Assembly: GCF_011068285.1 (NCBI RefSeq)
Contig: NZ_CP049616.1
Span: 3,864,001-3,928,000 of the forward strand
Origin: Flagellimonas oceani
Lineage (GTDB): Bacteria; Bacteroidota; Bacteroidia; Flavobacteriales; Flavobacteriaceae
DNA: 64,000 nucleotides
Reading direction: 5' to 3'
The notes under the pieces are model-generated. The model searched no databases and was not told the DNA's origin. It saw only the letters and a list, made by a program, of their open reading frames with translations. The first letter of the stretch is position 1. Every line of letters starts with the position of its first letter. Below, one piece after another: positions 54,571 through 63,422 of the stretch. A program made the translations under genes and the position numbers.

Positions 54571-55471
54571 AAATAGTATCATATATGCGTGTGCTTTTTT
54601 CTTGTGCATTTTGTCTTATGCCCAAGAAGAACAAGAAAGCGCCGATGTCTATCTCGAAGAATATACCGATGAGTTTCAAGAAAATTTCTTTGAGGCCTTA
54701 AAGCAAAAAGGCATCCAGAACTATGACAGGGCCGTGGATTTGTTCTTGAAATGCAAGCAATTGGAGCCCGACAACAGCGTGGTGGACTATGAACTGGCCA
54801 AAGCGTATATGCTCGATAAAAAATATGTCCAAGCGCAAGACTATGCCATTGCAGCATTACTATCCGAACCGAACGACTATTGGTATTTGGACAATTTACT
54901 GACCATTCTGGACAAACAAGGAAGCCCTGTGGAGAGCGTAAAGCAACGCATACCCTACGAGAACAAAAAACTTCTGCAAAATATGGCCGTCTCTTTGTTC
55001 AAAATGAAGAAATATGAGGAAGCCTCAAAGGTGCTCGATGATTTGGAAAATTCCCAACTAAAATCCGAATTGAATCGAAAAATAAGCGATTCCCTTCAAC
55101 GTGATACGCAAACCGAAGCAGCTCCCGTCGTTGAACAAAGGGAAAATCTGGACGATTCTTTAGCAGATTTGAAAGCACAAATGGAACAATTGATAACAGC
55201 AGCTGACTACAAATCCCTGTTGGATGATTCACAGGAAGCGTTGGATTCCTATCCGCTACAGCCGTATTTTTATTATGCCTACGGGACAGCCTTGAACAAC
55301 ACCGGCAATCCGAACAAGGGCATAGAAGTTTTGGAAAGCGGACTTGATTATCTCTTGGACGATGACAATTTGAAGAATAGGATATACAAACAGCTTTCCG
55401 AGGGGTATTCCAAAATAGGAAACACCCAAAAAGCAAACGAGTATTTGAACAAGATCAATTCAGGATTATAA
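54554..55471 (+). CDS. Exported TPR protein
   Basis: A 305-aa protein with a signal peptide (ACAFFLCILSYAQ) followed by tetratricopeptide-like helical pairs at about 45-110 and 215-300 (for example YAYGTALNNTGNPNKGIEVL), split by a charged linker. TPRs bind partner proteins. Coupled to the DUF4292 gene by a 1-bp stop/start overlap, and part of the conserved block ending in the EnvC-like gene, so an envelope-assembly role is likely. Confidence 0.82.
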   Translation: MKQLIKNSIIYACAFFLCILSYAQEEQESADVYLEEYTDEFQENFFEALKQKGIQNYDRAVDLFLKCKQLEPDNSVVDYELAKAYMLDKKYVQAQDYAIAALLSEPNDYWYLDNLLTILDKQGSPVESVKQRIPYENKKLLQNMAVSLFKMKKYEEASKVLDDLENSQLKSELNRKISDSLQRDTQTEAAPVVEQRENLDDSLADLKAQMEQLITAADYKSLLDDSQEALDSYPLQPYFYYAYGTALNNTGNPNKGIEVLESGLDYLLDDDNLKNRIYKQLSEGYSKIGNTQKANEYLNKINSGL

Positions 55472-56250
55472 TGAATCTATATAAAAAATTACCTGGAATC
55501 GCAGTGTTAACGGTTTTTCTGCTCACTATTGGAGCTTGTAAAAGTACCAAGTCCATCACTGGAGGGGAAATTAACCCAAGACTATCAGCGAAGAACATCA
55601 TAAATGCCCATTATTCCAATGAGCCCAAATTTAAGACTTTGAGGGGGCGTGTTAAGATAGATTATACCAATGGGGATGATTCACAAGGGGTAAATGTGAG
55701 CCTTCGTATGGCTAAGGACAAGGTGATTTGGATGAGCGCTCCACTGGGCGTGGTCAAGGCCCATATAACGCCGAACAAGGTATCTTTTTACAATAAATTA
55801 CAAAATGAATATTTTGATGGGGACTTTAGTTATTTGAGCGAGATGCTCGGCACTGAATTGGATTTTGAAAGAGTACAGAACCTGCTACTTGGAAACGCTG
55901 TTATGGATATGCGAAAGGAAAAGTTCAATACGGAAGTGTACAACGGCAATTACCAATTGAAGCCAAAAGCGGCGCAGGAGTTCTTTAAGATTTTGTTTCA
56001 GTTGGAACCCAAAAACTTTAAGGTGGCCAGCCAACAAATATCCCAACCCCAAAACGGCAGACAGCTTGCTGCAAATTATACCTATCAAGATATTTCGGGA
56101 ATAATATTTCCCGAGGATATTAAGATAGTTGCGGAAGAAAAAGGAGAGTTGACCACGATAGATTTAAGTTTTCGTAACTTGGAATTAAATAAATCGATGA
56201 CATTTCCTTACAAAGTGCCCAACGGATATGACAAAATTATATTAAAGTAA
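55471..56250 (+). CDS. DUF4292 lipoprotein
   Basis: A 259-aa lipoprotein (signal VFLLTIGACKSTK, Cys about 24). The mature chain with FKTLRGRVKIDYTNGD and VWMSAPLGVVKAHIT resembles the LolB/DUF4292 fold, which handles lipids or lipoproteins in the periplasm. It starts on the last base of the TPR gene and is followed by the EnvC-like gene at 2 bp, forming a tight three-gene unit. Confidence 0.83.
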   Translation: MNLYKKLPGIAVLTVFLLTIGACKSTKSITGGEINPRLSAKNIINAHYSNEPKFKTLRGRVKIDYTNGDDSQGVNVSLRMAKDKVIWMSAPLGVVKAHITPNKVSFYNKLQNEYFDGDFSYLSEMLGTELDFERVQNLLLGNAVMDMRKEKFNTEVYNGNYQLKPKAAQEFFKILFQLEPKNFKVASQQISQPQNGRQLAANYTYQDISGIIFPEDIKIVAEEKGELTTIDLSFRNLELNKSMTFPYKVPNGYDKIILK

Positions 56251-56251
56251 T

Positions 56252-57478
56252 ATGAAAGGTAAAATTTCATATTGTATTTATTATCTGATAGTTGTATTTT
56301 TTATTTCAACGGGGTCTTTTGCGCAAACTAGTGAGCAAAAAGCTTTGGAGTCCAAACGTGAACGTCTTCAGGAGGAAATAAAGGAAATCAATAGATTGCT
56401 CTTCGCCGAACGTAAGGAAAAGGGCACCGTGTTGGACCAAATGGAAGCCTTGGACAATAAAATCAATGTTCGGCAAGAACTTATTCGTGTGACGAATCAA
56501 CAATCCAATTTGCTCAACCGGCAAATCAATGTCAACATCAGAAACATAAGTAAGCTCCGAGAAGATTTAAAGATCTTAAAAGAAGATTACGCAGAACTCA
56601 TTCAAAAAACATATCAAAACAAATCCCAGAACAATAGGTTGATGTTCCTATTGTCCTCTGAAAATTTTTATCAAGCTTTTAAACGGCTTCAATACATGCA
56701 ACAATATGCAAAGCATCGTAAAAAGCAAGGTGAGGGCATTGTTAAAAAAACAGAAGAGCTCACCCAGTTAAATCAGGATTTGGTTCGTCAACGGAAAGAA
56801 AAGGACCAACTCATTGCGGAGAACCAGAAAGCAAAGGCAGAACTGTCCAAAGAAATTGAATCCCAAAGAAGCCTGTTGACGAGCATAAAACAAAACGAGG
56901 CAAAATACACTGCTGCCATTGCGGAAAAGCAAAAGGAGGCCCGTAAAATTGATCGTGAGATAGAACGAATGATCAAAAGTGCCATCGCGAGTTCCAACAA
57001 AAGCTCTGGTAACTCTGCAAGCAGCGCCACATTTGCAATGACGCCAGAAACTAGGTTGCTGGCCGATAATTTTACCTCCAACAAAGGGAGATTGATCTGG
57101 CCGGTTGAAAAAGGCATTAAAAGTCAGGGATATGGTGTGTATGCGGATAAATTGTACCCGGGAATCAAGCATCGAAACAACGGTGTAACCATTACCACCG
57201 ACGCAGGGAGCAAAGCGAGAGCCATTTTTGAAGGCGAAGTCATCGCCATACTATCTGTGCCCGGTGGGAACAAAGGGGTACAGATAAAACACGGAAACTA
57301 CATAAGTACATACTATAACCTATCCAATCTGTACGTAAAAAAAGGGGATAAGGTGGCCGCCAAAGAGGTATTGGGAGAAATAAATACCAATCGGTTGGAC
57401 GGCACCACCAAATTGAAGTTCTATCTATATAAGGACTCCAATCGCTTGAATCCCGAAGATTGGATCTATCAACTCTAA
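56252..57478 (+). CDS. EnvC-like murein hydrolase activator (degenerate M23 domain)
   Basis: A 408-aa periplasmic protein: signal peptide to about residue 25, a long coiled coil (about 25-250), a Ser-rich linker and a LytM/M23 domain at about 300-408. The zinc-site residues are not intact: HRNNGVTI lacks the HxxxD aspartate and STYYNLSNL has Asn where active enzymes have the second His of HxH. As with E. coli EnvC, this points to an activator of amidases in daughter-cell separation rather than a peptidase. Confidence 0.88.
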   Translation: MKGKISYCIYYLIVVFFISTGSFAQTSEQKALESKRERLQEEIKEINRLLFAERKEKGTVLDQMEALDNKINVRQELIRVTNQQSNLLNRQINVNIRNISKLREDLKILKEDYAELIQKTYQNKSQNNRLMFLLSSENFYQAFKRLQYMQQYAKHRKKQGEGIVKKTEELTQLNQDLVRQRKEKDQLIAENQKAKAELSKEIESQRSLLTSIKQNEAKYTAAIAEKQKEARKIDREIERMIKSAIASSNKSSGNSASSATFAMTPETRLLADNFTSNKGRLIWPVEKGIKSQGYGVYADKLYPGIKHRNNGVTITTDAGSKARAIFEGEVIAILSVPGGNKGVQIKHGNYISTYYNLSNLYVKKGDKVAAKEVLGEINTNRLDGTTKLKFYLYKDSNRLNPEDWIYQL

Positions 57479-57482
57479 CACT

Positions 57483-58319
57483 ATGAAGAAAATAACAGAT
57501 TTACAAGGCGCCTTTGAACTGCACAAAGGGGTCCAGATGCCCTATTTTGGATTGGGCGTGTATCAATCCGAGGATGGAAGCGAAGTGATCAATGCGGTAA
57601 AGGCGGCATTGAACCACGGTTACCGTCATATTGATACTGCTGCCATTTACGAAAACGAAGAAGGGGTTGGCACAGGAATCCGCGAAAGCAATGTGGACCG
57701 GAGCGATGTTTTTTTAACGAGCAAGGTCTGGAATACGGATCAAGGTTACGATACGACTTTAAAAGCTTTTGATGCCAGTTTGGAACGTTTGGGAACCGAT
57801 TATTTGGATTTGTATCTGGTGCATTGGCCCAAAGGCGAAATTTCGAAGGAAACCTGGAGGGCCCTTGAAAAACTATACAAGGAAAAGCGGGTGCGGGCCA
57901 TTGGTGTGAGCAACTTCCTGCAACATCATTTGGAAGATTTGTTGACTTCTGCCGAGGTTGTGCCGATGGTCAACCAAATGGAATTTCATCCCTATTTGGT
58001 GCAACAGGATTTGATTGATTTCTGCAATTCCAAAGGAATTCAATACGAAGCTTGGTCTCCCTTGATGCAAGGAAATATCTTTGATTTGGGCATTATGAAG
58101 GATTTGGCGTCCAAATACGATAGGACCATTGCCCAGATTGTGCTGCGATGGGACCTTCAAAAGGGAGTGGTCACCATCCCAAAATCATCCAAAAAAGAAC
58201 GCATCATCGCCAATTCCGACCTTTTCGATTTTGAATTGTCCGAAGAAGATGTTGAATTGCTCGATGGATTGGAAAAGGGCAAACGATTTGGCCCAGACCC
58301 AGATAATTTTGCCTTCTAA
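57483..58319 (+). CDS. Aldo/keto reductase
   Basis: A 278-aa TIM-barrel NADPH-dependent oxidoreductase. The tetrad is visible: Asp in HIDTAAIYENEEGVG with the catalytic Tyr, Lys in LTSKVW, and His in LVHWPKG. IPKSSKKERI is the cofactor-phosphate site. Substrate unknown; closest in pattern to 2,5-diketo-gluconate/prostaglandin-type reductases. Starts 4 bp after the EnvC-like gene. Confidence 0.93.
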   Translation: MKKITDLQGAFELHKGVQMPYFGLGVYQSEDGSEVINAVKAALNHGYRHIDTAAIYENEEGVGTGIRESNVDRSDVFLTSKVWNTDQGYDTTLKAFDASLERLGTDYLDLYLVHWPKGEISKETWRALEKLYKEKRVRAIGVSNFLQHHLEDLLTSAEVVPMVNQMEFHPYLVQQDLIDFCNSKGIQYEAWSPLMQGNIFDLGIMKDLASKYDRTIAQIVLRWDLQKGVVTIPKSSKKERIIANSDLFDFELSEEDVELLDGLEKGKRFGPDPDNFAF

Positions 58320-58322
58320 AAC

Positions 58323-58835
58323 CTAAGAGGTAAACAACGCCTTAAGCTCCGTTGCATCCGCAGGCTTCATTTTGCCGGCAAGTACCAAACTCAACTGCTT
58401 TCTGCGAAGCGCGGCGGCATAGCGTTCCTTTTCCAAATTGGTTTCAGGCTCCAGTGGCGGCACTTCCGTAGGTTTTCCGGTATCATCCACCGCAACAAAG
58501 GTATAAATCGCCTCATTGGCCTTCGTGCGCTCCCCGGTAAAGCGATCCTCGATCCAAACATCGATAAAAATCTCCATAGATGTGTTGAAAGCTCTGGAAA
58601 CCGAGGCTTCGACCGTGACCACACTGCCCAAGGGAACCGATCGGTTAAAAGCTACGTGGTTTACCGAAGCGGTCACCGTAATCCTGCGACTATGCCTACG
58701 GGCAGCAATACTGGCCGCCCGGTCCATACGGGCCAAAAGTTCCCCGCCAAAAAGATTGTTGAGGGGGTTGGTTTCACTGGGCAATACCAAATCGGTCATT
58801 ACCGTGCGGGATTCACTCGGTTTTATAGCGCGCAT
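58323..58835 (-). CDS. Acyl-CoA thioesterase (hotdog fold)
   Basis: A 170-aa YciA/BFIT-like hotdog thioesterase: LPSETNPLNNLFGGELLARMD carries the catalytic Asn/Asp region, of which NPLNNLFGGELLARMD is the standard N-terminal motif, followed by VNHVAFNRSVPLGSVV. It hydrolyses acyl-CoA; chain preference is not evident. Convergent with the aldo/keto reductase. Confidence 0.92.
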   Translation of the reverse strand: MRAIKPSESRTVMTDLVLPSETNPLNNLFGGELLARMDRAASIAARRHSRRITVTASVNHVAFNRSVPLGSVVTVEASVSRAFNTSMEIFIDVWIEDRFTGERTKANEAIYTFVAVDDTGKPTEVPPLEPETNLEKERYAAALRRKQLSLVLAGKMKPADATELKALFTS

Positions 58836-58851
58836 ACCTTAAATTTTTGCG

Positions 58852-58859
58852 CAAAGATA
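58852..58859 (-). promoter_or_regulatory. Possible -7 element of the thioesterase gene
   Basis: On the minus strand TATCTTTG, an exact TAnnTTTG, 16 bp before the start codon at 58835. No well-placed -33 TTG is seen. Confidence 0.4.
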
Positions 58860-58893
58860 TTGAAGTGCGGGATGGTTTTAAAGGAAAGCTCGA

Positions 58894-59838
58894 TTATTTC
58901 TCGGAAAGCAACCAAGCATCCCTCGAATCTTCGGATTTGACTTTTCTCAAAAAGGTGATAGCTTCTTTAGGGTCGTCAAAACTATCGTAGGCCACTTGGT
59001 GCAGGCCATATTTGTTCACGCCCAAGTAAAAGGCATTATACCCCTTCTCTTTTAGCTGATTTACCTTTTTTTCGGCATTTTGTTCTTCACGGAAAGCTCC
59101 GGCGATTACATGATGCTTGCCCAATTGTTTTTTGGTCACCTTAATGTTGATGGCGGGCAGTTCCAAAGGAGCACTTTCAAAAAAAGTGGCCTCTTGTATC
59201 AAACGAGAAACTTCTTGTTGGGCATCTTGCTGGGCAGCCACCTCTTTTTGTTGAAGTTCACCGTACGTGCGGTACGATGTCGCACCAAAAGACACGGCCA
59301 ATAGAATAACGGCAGCATATTTTAACCAAGGCCTAAACGATGTTTGCTCCCTTTTTTCCGGAGTAATGATGAACGGGATACGCTCTTCCATTTCTTCCAC
59401 CTCTTCTTTGATGACTTCTCGCTGTATTGGAGTGGCCGCAAAAGTGGATAGGCCAAAGGAAGATGTCAAAAAGTTGATTTTTTCCTCGGGCTGGAACTGA
59501 ATACGTTGTTCGCTATTGTGCCAGAGTTTTCCAATTCCAAAAAGTTCAATGCTCTCTCCTTGGGACAATCTGGTGTTCCAATTTTGGGCAATGTTTTCCA
59601 CTTCCTGAAGCATATCCTCATAGTCCAAATTCTTTTCTTTGGAAATATGGGACACCAACAGACCATCATTTTTGGAGAGTTGGGCATTAAAGGAAATGGT
59701 TTTGCTCGGCGGTACCAAAGTGTTGGTCGCCAAATCAATTTCTGCGGATTTGCCATGGGCCAAAAAAGCACCAAAACCAGGTACTACAACACAATTGTAA
59801 TCAAACAACAATTTTTCTATGTATGAGTCTATCCGCAT
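58894..59838 (-). CDS. HU-like/CCDC81 and SPOR-domain inner-membrane protein
   Basis: A 314-aa protein. The N-terminus (IDSYIEKLLFDYNCVVVPGFGAFL, residues 2-25 in part) is the HU-CCDC81-type domain of Bacteroidota; a single membrane helix lies at about 180-197 (WLKYAAVILLAVSFGATSY); the C-terminal 80 residues form a SPOR domain that binds denuded septal peptidoglycan. The frame extends further upstream, but ATG 59838 gives the conserved start. Probably a division or cell-wall factor. Confidence 0.88.
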   Translation of the reverse strand: MRIDSYIEKLLFDYNCVVVPGFGAFLAHGKSAEIDLATNTLVPPSKTISFNAQLSKNDGLLVSHISKEKNLDYEDMLQEVENIAQNWNTRLSQGESIELFGIGKLWHNSEQRIQFQPEEKINFLTSSFGLSTFAATPIQREVIKEEVEEMEERIPFIITPEKREQTSFRPWLKYAAVILLAVSFGATSYRTYGELQQKEVAAQQDAQQEVSRLIQEATFFESAPLELPAINIKVTKKQLGKHHVIAGAFREEQNAEKKVNQLKEKGYNAFYLGVNKYGLHQVAYDSFDDPKEAITFLRKVKSEDSRDAWLLSEK

Positions 59839-59943
59839 AGGCACAAATATTGTAAAAAATGAGACAGTAGAAAATAAGCCGGATAACTTTTTATTAACAT
59901 TTGAAAATCTGTATTTTGTGGACAACTTTGACGCCCAAATCAA

Positions 59944-61050
59944 ATGACTGAACCTGAAATTATTGCGGCCCTGCGCCTGCAAAACATTCCCAATATCGGA
60001 GATGTGACGGCAAAAAAATTAATTGCCCATTGCGGAAGTCCAACAGCTATTTTTGAGGACAAACTGCACCATCTTTTAAAAATAGATGGCATTGGCAAGA
60101 TGACCTTGAAAGGTTTATTCGATTCCATCCACTTGGAAGAAGCCCAAAAGGAGTTCGAATTTCTGTCCAAAGCAGATATTTCCATCTCCTATTTTATGGA
60201 TGATGGTTACCCCGCCCGATTGAAACATTGTGTAGATGGACCCATTTTATTGTTTCAAAGGGGAAACATCGATTTGAACTACCAAAAAATCATAAGTGTC
60301 GTGGGCACCAGGAACGTGACCAACTACGGCACATCGTTTTGTCAACAATTTATTGAAGAATTAGCACCGCTGAACCCGATTATTGTGAGCGGATTGGCCT
60401 ATGGCGTTGATATCGCCGTTCAAAAAGCAGCAATGGACCATGGCTTACAGACCATCGCCTGTATGGCGCACGGGCTCAACCAAATTTACCCGAAGGTGCA
60501 CGCCAAATACAGATCTAAAATAGAGCGAAATGGCGGTTTTATGACGGAGTTTTGGAGCAACAGTCAACCCAACCGGGAGAATTTCCTTAAACGCAACCGC
60601 ATCATTGCTGGAATCAGCGAAGCGACCATTGTAATCGAGTCAGCGGAAAAAGGAGGCAGTTTGGTAACGGCAGATTTGGCCCACGGCTACAATCGCGAAG
60701 TGTTTGCCGTTCCGGGTAGAGCGACCGATAAATGGAGCAAAGGGTGCAATGACCTCATCAAATATCAAAAAGCGCACTTATTGACCTCTGCCGCGGAACT
60801 GATTTACCTTTTGGGATGGGATATTGAGGCGGAAAATCAGGAAAAAACAGTGCAGAAACAGCTGTTCGTCGAGTTGGATGAAACAGAACAGTCAATCTAC
60901 TCCTACCTGCAATTGAACGGAAAACAACTGCTGGACACCGTGGCTTTGGAGTGCAATTTGCCCATTTTTAAGGTTTCGTCCACTTTGCTGAACATGGAAA
61001 TGAAAGGCGTGATCCGACCATTGCCCGGTAAAATGTTCGAGGCGGTGTAG
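59944..61050 (+). CDS. dprA: DNA-processing protein DprA
   Basis: Single-strand DNA binding protein that loads RecA during natural transformation. The 368-aa protein has an N-terminal helix-hairpin-helix region (NIPNIGDVTAKKLI), the Rossmann-like DprA core with VSGLAYGVD and EKGGSLVTADLA, and a C-terminal winged helix. Divergent from the SPOR gene. No other competence genes are in the window. Confidence 0.95.
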   Translation: MTEPEIIAALRLQNIPNIGDVTAKKLIAHCGSPTAIFEDKLHHLLKIDGIGKMTLKGLFDSIHLEEAQKEFEFLSKADISISYFMDDGYPARLKHCVDGPILLFQRGNIDLNYQKIISVVGTRNVTNYGTSFCQQFIEELAPLNPIIVSGLAYGVDIAVQKAAMDHGLQTIACMAHGLNQIYPKVHAKYRSKIERNGGFMTEFWSNSQPNRENFLKRNRIIAGISEATIVIESAEKGGSLVTADLAHGYNREVFAVPGRATDKWSKGCNDLIKYQKAHLLTSAAELIYLLGWDIEAENQEKTVQKQLFVELDETEQSIYSYLQLNGKQLLDTVALECNLPIFKVSSTLLNMEMKGVIRPLPGKMFEAV

Positions 61051-61601
61051 GTTTTGAGGTTCAGTTGGCAGAGAGCAGTCGGCAGTAGGTCGTTGAGCGT
61101 AGTCGAAGCGACAATCGGCGGTTGTTCAGTGGGCAGTTGACATGGAATGAATTAGATGGTTGGAGAGGTGTGCCCTGAGCGGAGTCGAAGGGTGGATGGA
61201 TGGTTGGATTGTTCGATTATTGGATTATTGGAAATTGATCATTGCTTATTGATTAGATATCACACGAATCTCACGAATTGTCTCGAATATTCTTTTTTGT
61301 CATTCGGAGCGCAGTCGAGAAATCTAAAGATTCTTCAACTGTTTTTCTGAGCTATGGAAGTGACGGTTGAATGGTTTGACGATGGATTCCTGCCTTTTTA
61401 TCCCGTTGCAGAATGTGGCGCAGGAATGACTTTCGTCGTATGAAATGACAACAGAACAGTCACTCTGTTTATGGGTGTAGTTCAACGGAAAGCAACCACT
61501 AAAAATCGAGGATTTTACTGATTTTAAGTCAAATCGGAGCATTTACCAAATTCCTGCAACGTAAAACGAACAGGCTTTTGTTTTAAATAATCGATAAAAA
61601 A
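61051..61601. repeat. 551-bp gene-free region with degenerate repeats
   Basis: No convincing gene. It holds three variants of GAGCGNAGTCGA, at 61095-61106, 61177-61188 (inside CCCTGAGCGGAGTCGAAGGG, 61173-61192) and 61307-61318; 8-bp arms ATTCCTGC (61386-61393) and GCAGGAAT (61420-61427), the same arms as the hairpin at 52084; and simple GGATGGATGG/ATTGGATTATTGG tracts. It separates convergent dprA and trpS, so no promoter is expected. Confidence 0.75.
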
Positions 61602-62570
61602 CTAATAGCCCAACTTTTCACGAACCCTGGCCAACACCCCATCCGCTACTTTACGGGCTTTTTCGGCACCAAAGGCCAAGGCTTCGTCCACTTCGTTCAG
61701 GTGGTTCATATAGTATTCGAACTTTTCGCGGGGCTCTTCAAACTTTTCCAATATAAGTTCGTACAAGGCCTGTTTGGCATGTCCGTAGCCATAGTTTCCG
61801 GCCAAATAATTGGCGCTCATTTCCTCTATCTGTTCGGGAGAGGCCAATAATTTGTACAATGCAAACACGTTATCCTTGCTAGGGTCCTTGGGCTCTTCCA
61901 TGGGAGTGCTGTCGGTAACAATGCCCATGATCTGCTTGCGCAGTTTTTTGTCCGGCTGGAACAAATTGATGAGGTTTCCACGGCTTTTGCTCATTTTTTC
62001 TCCGTCGGTTCCCGGCACGTACATGGTTTGTTCGTGTACCTTGGCTTCGGGCATTACAAAAGTTTCGCCCATTTGGTTGTGGAATCGGGAGGCTACGTCG
62101 CGGGTCATTTCCAAATGCTGTAGCTGGTCCTTTCCTACGGGAACAATATCCGCATCGTACAACAAAATATCGGCGGCCATCAACATGGGATAGGTAAACA
62201 GGCCTGCGTTAACGTCTTCTAACCTGTCCGCCTTGTCCTTAAAGGAATGTGCCAACGTCAACCGTTGATAGGGGAAGAAGCAGCTGAGGTACCAGGCCAA
62301 TTCCGCGGTCTGTGGAATATCACTCTGACGGTAAAAAACGGTTTTTTCAATATCCAGCCCAAACGCGAGCCAAGCTGCGGCAATGGCGTAGGTATTATTG
62401 CGCAAGAGTTCACCATCTTTTATTTGGGTGAGTGAATGCATATCTGCAATAAACAGGAAAGAATCGTTTTTGGGATCCTGTGCCATTGAAATGGCAGGGG
62501 CAATTGCCCCTAAAATATTTCCCAAGTGTGGTGTTCCCGTACTTTGTATACCGGTCAGTATTCGCGCCAT
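61602..62570 (-). CDS. trpS: Tryptophanyl-tRNA synthetase
   Basis: A 322-aa class I synthetase that charges tRNA-Trp. GTPHLGNILG is the HIGH motif, GEKMSKSRGN the KMSKS loop, and VPVGKDQLQHLEMTRDVA the Trp-binding region. Normal length for the short bacterial type. Confidence 0.97.
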   Translation of the reverse strand: MARILTGIQSTGTPHLGNILGAIAPAISMAQDPKNDSFLFIADMHSLTQIKDGELLRNNTYAIAAAWLAFGLDIEKTVFYRQSDIPQTAELAWYLSCFFPYQRLTLAHSFKDKADRLEDVNAGLFTYPMLMAADILLYDADIVPVGKDQLQHLEMTRDVASRFHNQMGETFVMPEAKVHEQTMYVPGTDGEKMSKSRGNLINLFQPDKKLRKQIMGIVTDSTPMEEPKDPSKDNVFALYKLLASPEQIEEMSANYLAGNYGYGHAKQALYELILEKFEEPREKFEYYMNHLNEVDEALAFGAEKARKVADGVLARVREKLGY

Positions 62571-62684
62571 TCTTTGTTTTTGCCCGTAAAAGTACGCATC
62601 CCTAACTTATAAAAAAAGTGACTCTTAGTCTAAAAGATAGGATGCTACTAACGCTAAATTTTGGAAATACTTTACATTTGGAAG

Positions 62685-63422
62685 ATGCTTGGAGTAATCA
62701 AAAATGTGGGGCATGTATTGTATAGGATCTGGTTCTATATTTTGGTTACCGTTCCCATTATCCTTTTTTTTCCAGTCTTGTTGATTTTGACGATTTCTGA
62801 AAGTACTTACCACCAATTTTTTTGGCTTGCCCGTAATTTTTGGGCCCGTCCCATTCTGTATGGAATGGGCTGTTTTCCAAAAATTGTGCGCCAGCAGCGA
62901 ATGGAGAAGGGCAAAAGTTATATGTTGGTGGCCAACCACACCAGTATGCTGGATATTATGTTGATGCTGATCGTGAGCCGCAACCCTTTTGTGTTCGTAG
63001 GCAAAAAAGAACTGGTGAGCATTCCCATTTTTGGATTTTTCTACAAACGGGTCTGCATTTTGGTGGACCGCGAAAGTGTAAAGAGCCGGACCGGGGTTTA
63101 CAGGCGTGCCCAGAAACGCCTTAGCCAAGGACTGAGCATTTGTATTTTTCCCGAAGGGGGCGTTCCAGAGGAGCACATTGTTCTGGACAAATTCAAGGAT
63201 GGGGCCTTTAAAATGGCCATAGCCCATAAAATTCCGGTAGTGCCCATGACCTTTTTGGACAATAAAAAGCGTTTTTCCTTTACTTTTTTCAGTGGTGGAC
63301 CTGGACGGATCCGTGCCATTGTCCACCCCTTTTTTGAGACGGGAATTTTGGCTGCCTCCGATACCTCAACGCTTCGGGAAGAGGTAAGGCAGGTTATTTT
63401 GGATGATTTGGGGAATGATTAA
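62685..63422 (+). CDS. 1-acyl-glycerol-3-phosphate acyltransferase (PlsC-like)
   Basis: A 245-aa membrane-bound acyltransferase making phosphatidic acid. An N-terminal hydrophobic helix pair is followed by the catalytic NHTSMLDIM (HX4D), the KKELVSIP block, and FPEGGVP (motif III). The frame is open from TTG 62661; ATG 62685 gives a clean N-terminus. It converges with and overlaps the histidine kinase gene end by 4 bp. Confidence 0.92.
   Translation: MLGVIKNVGHVLYRIWFYILVTVPIILFFPVLLILTISESTYHQFFWLARNFWARPILYGMGCFPKIVRQQRMEKGKSYMLVANHTSMLDIMLMLIVSRNPFVFVGKKELVSIPIFGFFYKRVCILVDRESVKSRTGVYRRAQKRLSQGLSICIFPEGGVPEEHIVLDKFKDGAFKMAIAHKIPVVPMTFLDNKKRFSFTFFSGGPGRIRAIVHPFFETGILAASDTSTLREEVRQVILDDLGND

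Noticed and set aside
61156..61350. 64-codon frame in the repeat region after dprA
   Set aside because: It reads straight through the GAGCGGAGTCGAAGG repeat and low-complexity tracts; the protein has no plausible fold or neighbour support.
62673..62680. Exact TACATTTG before the PlsC-like gene
   Set aside because: It ends 4 bp before the ATG, which would leave no leader, and no -33 element is spaced correctly.
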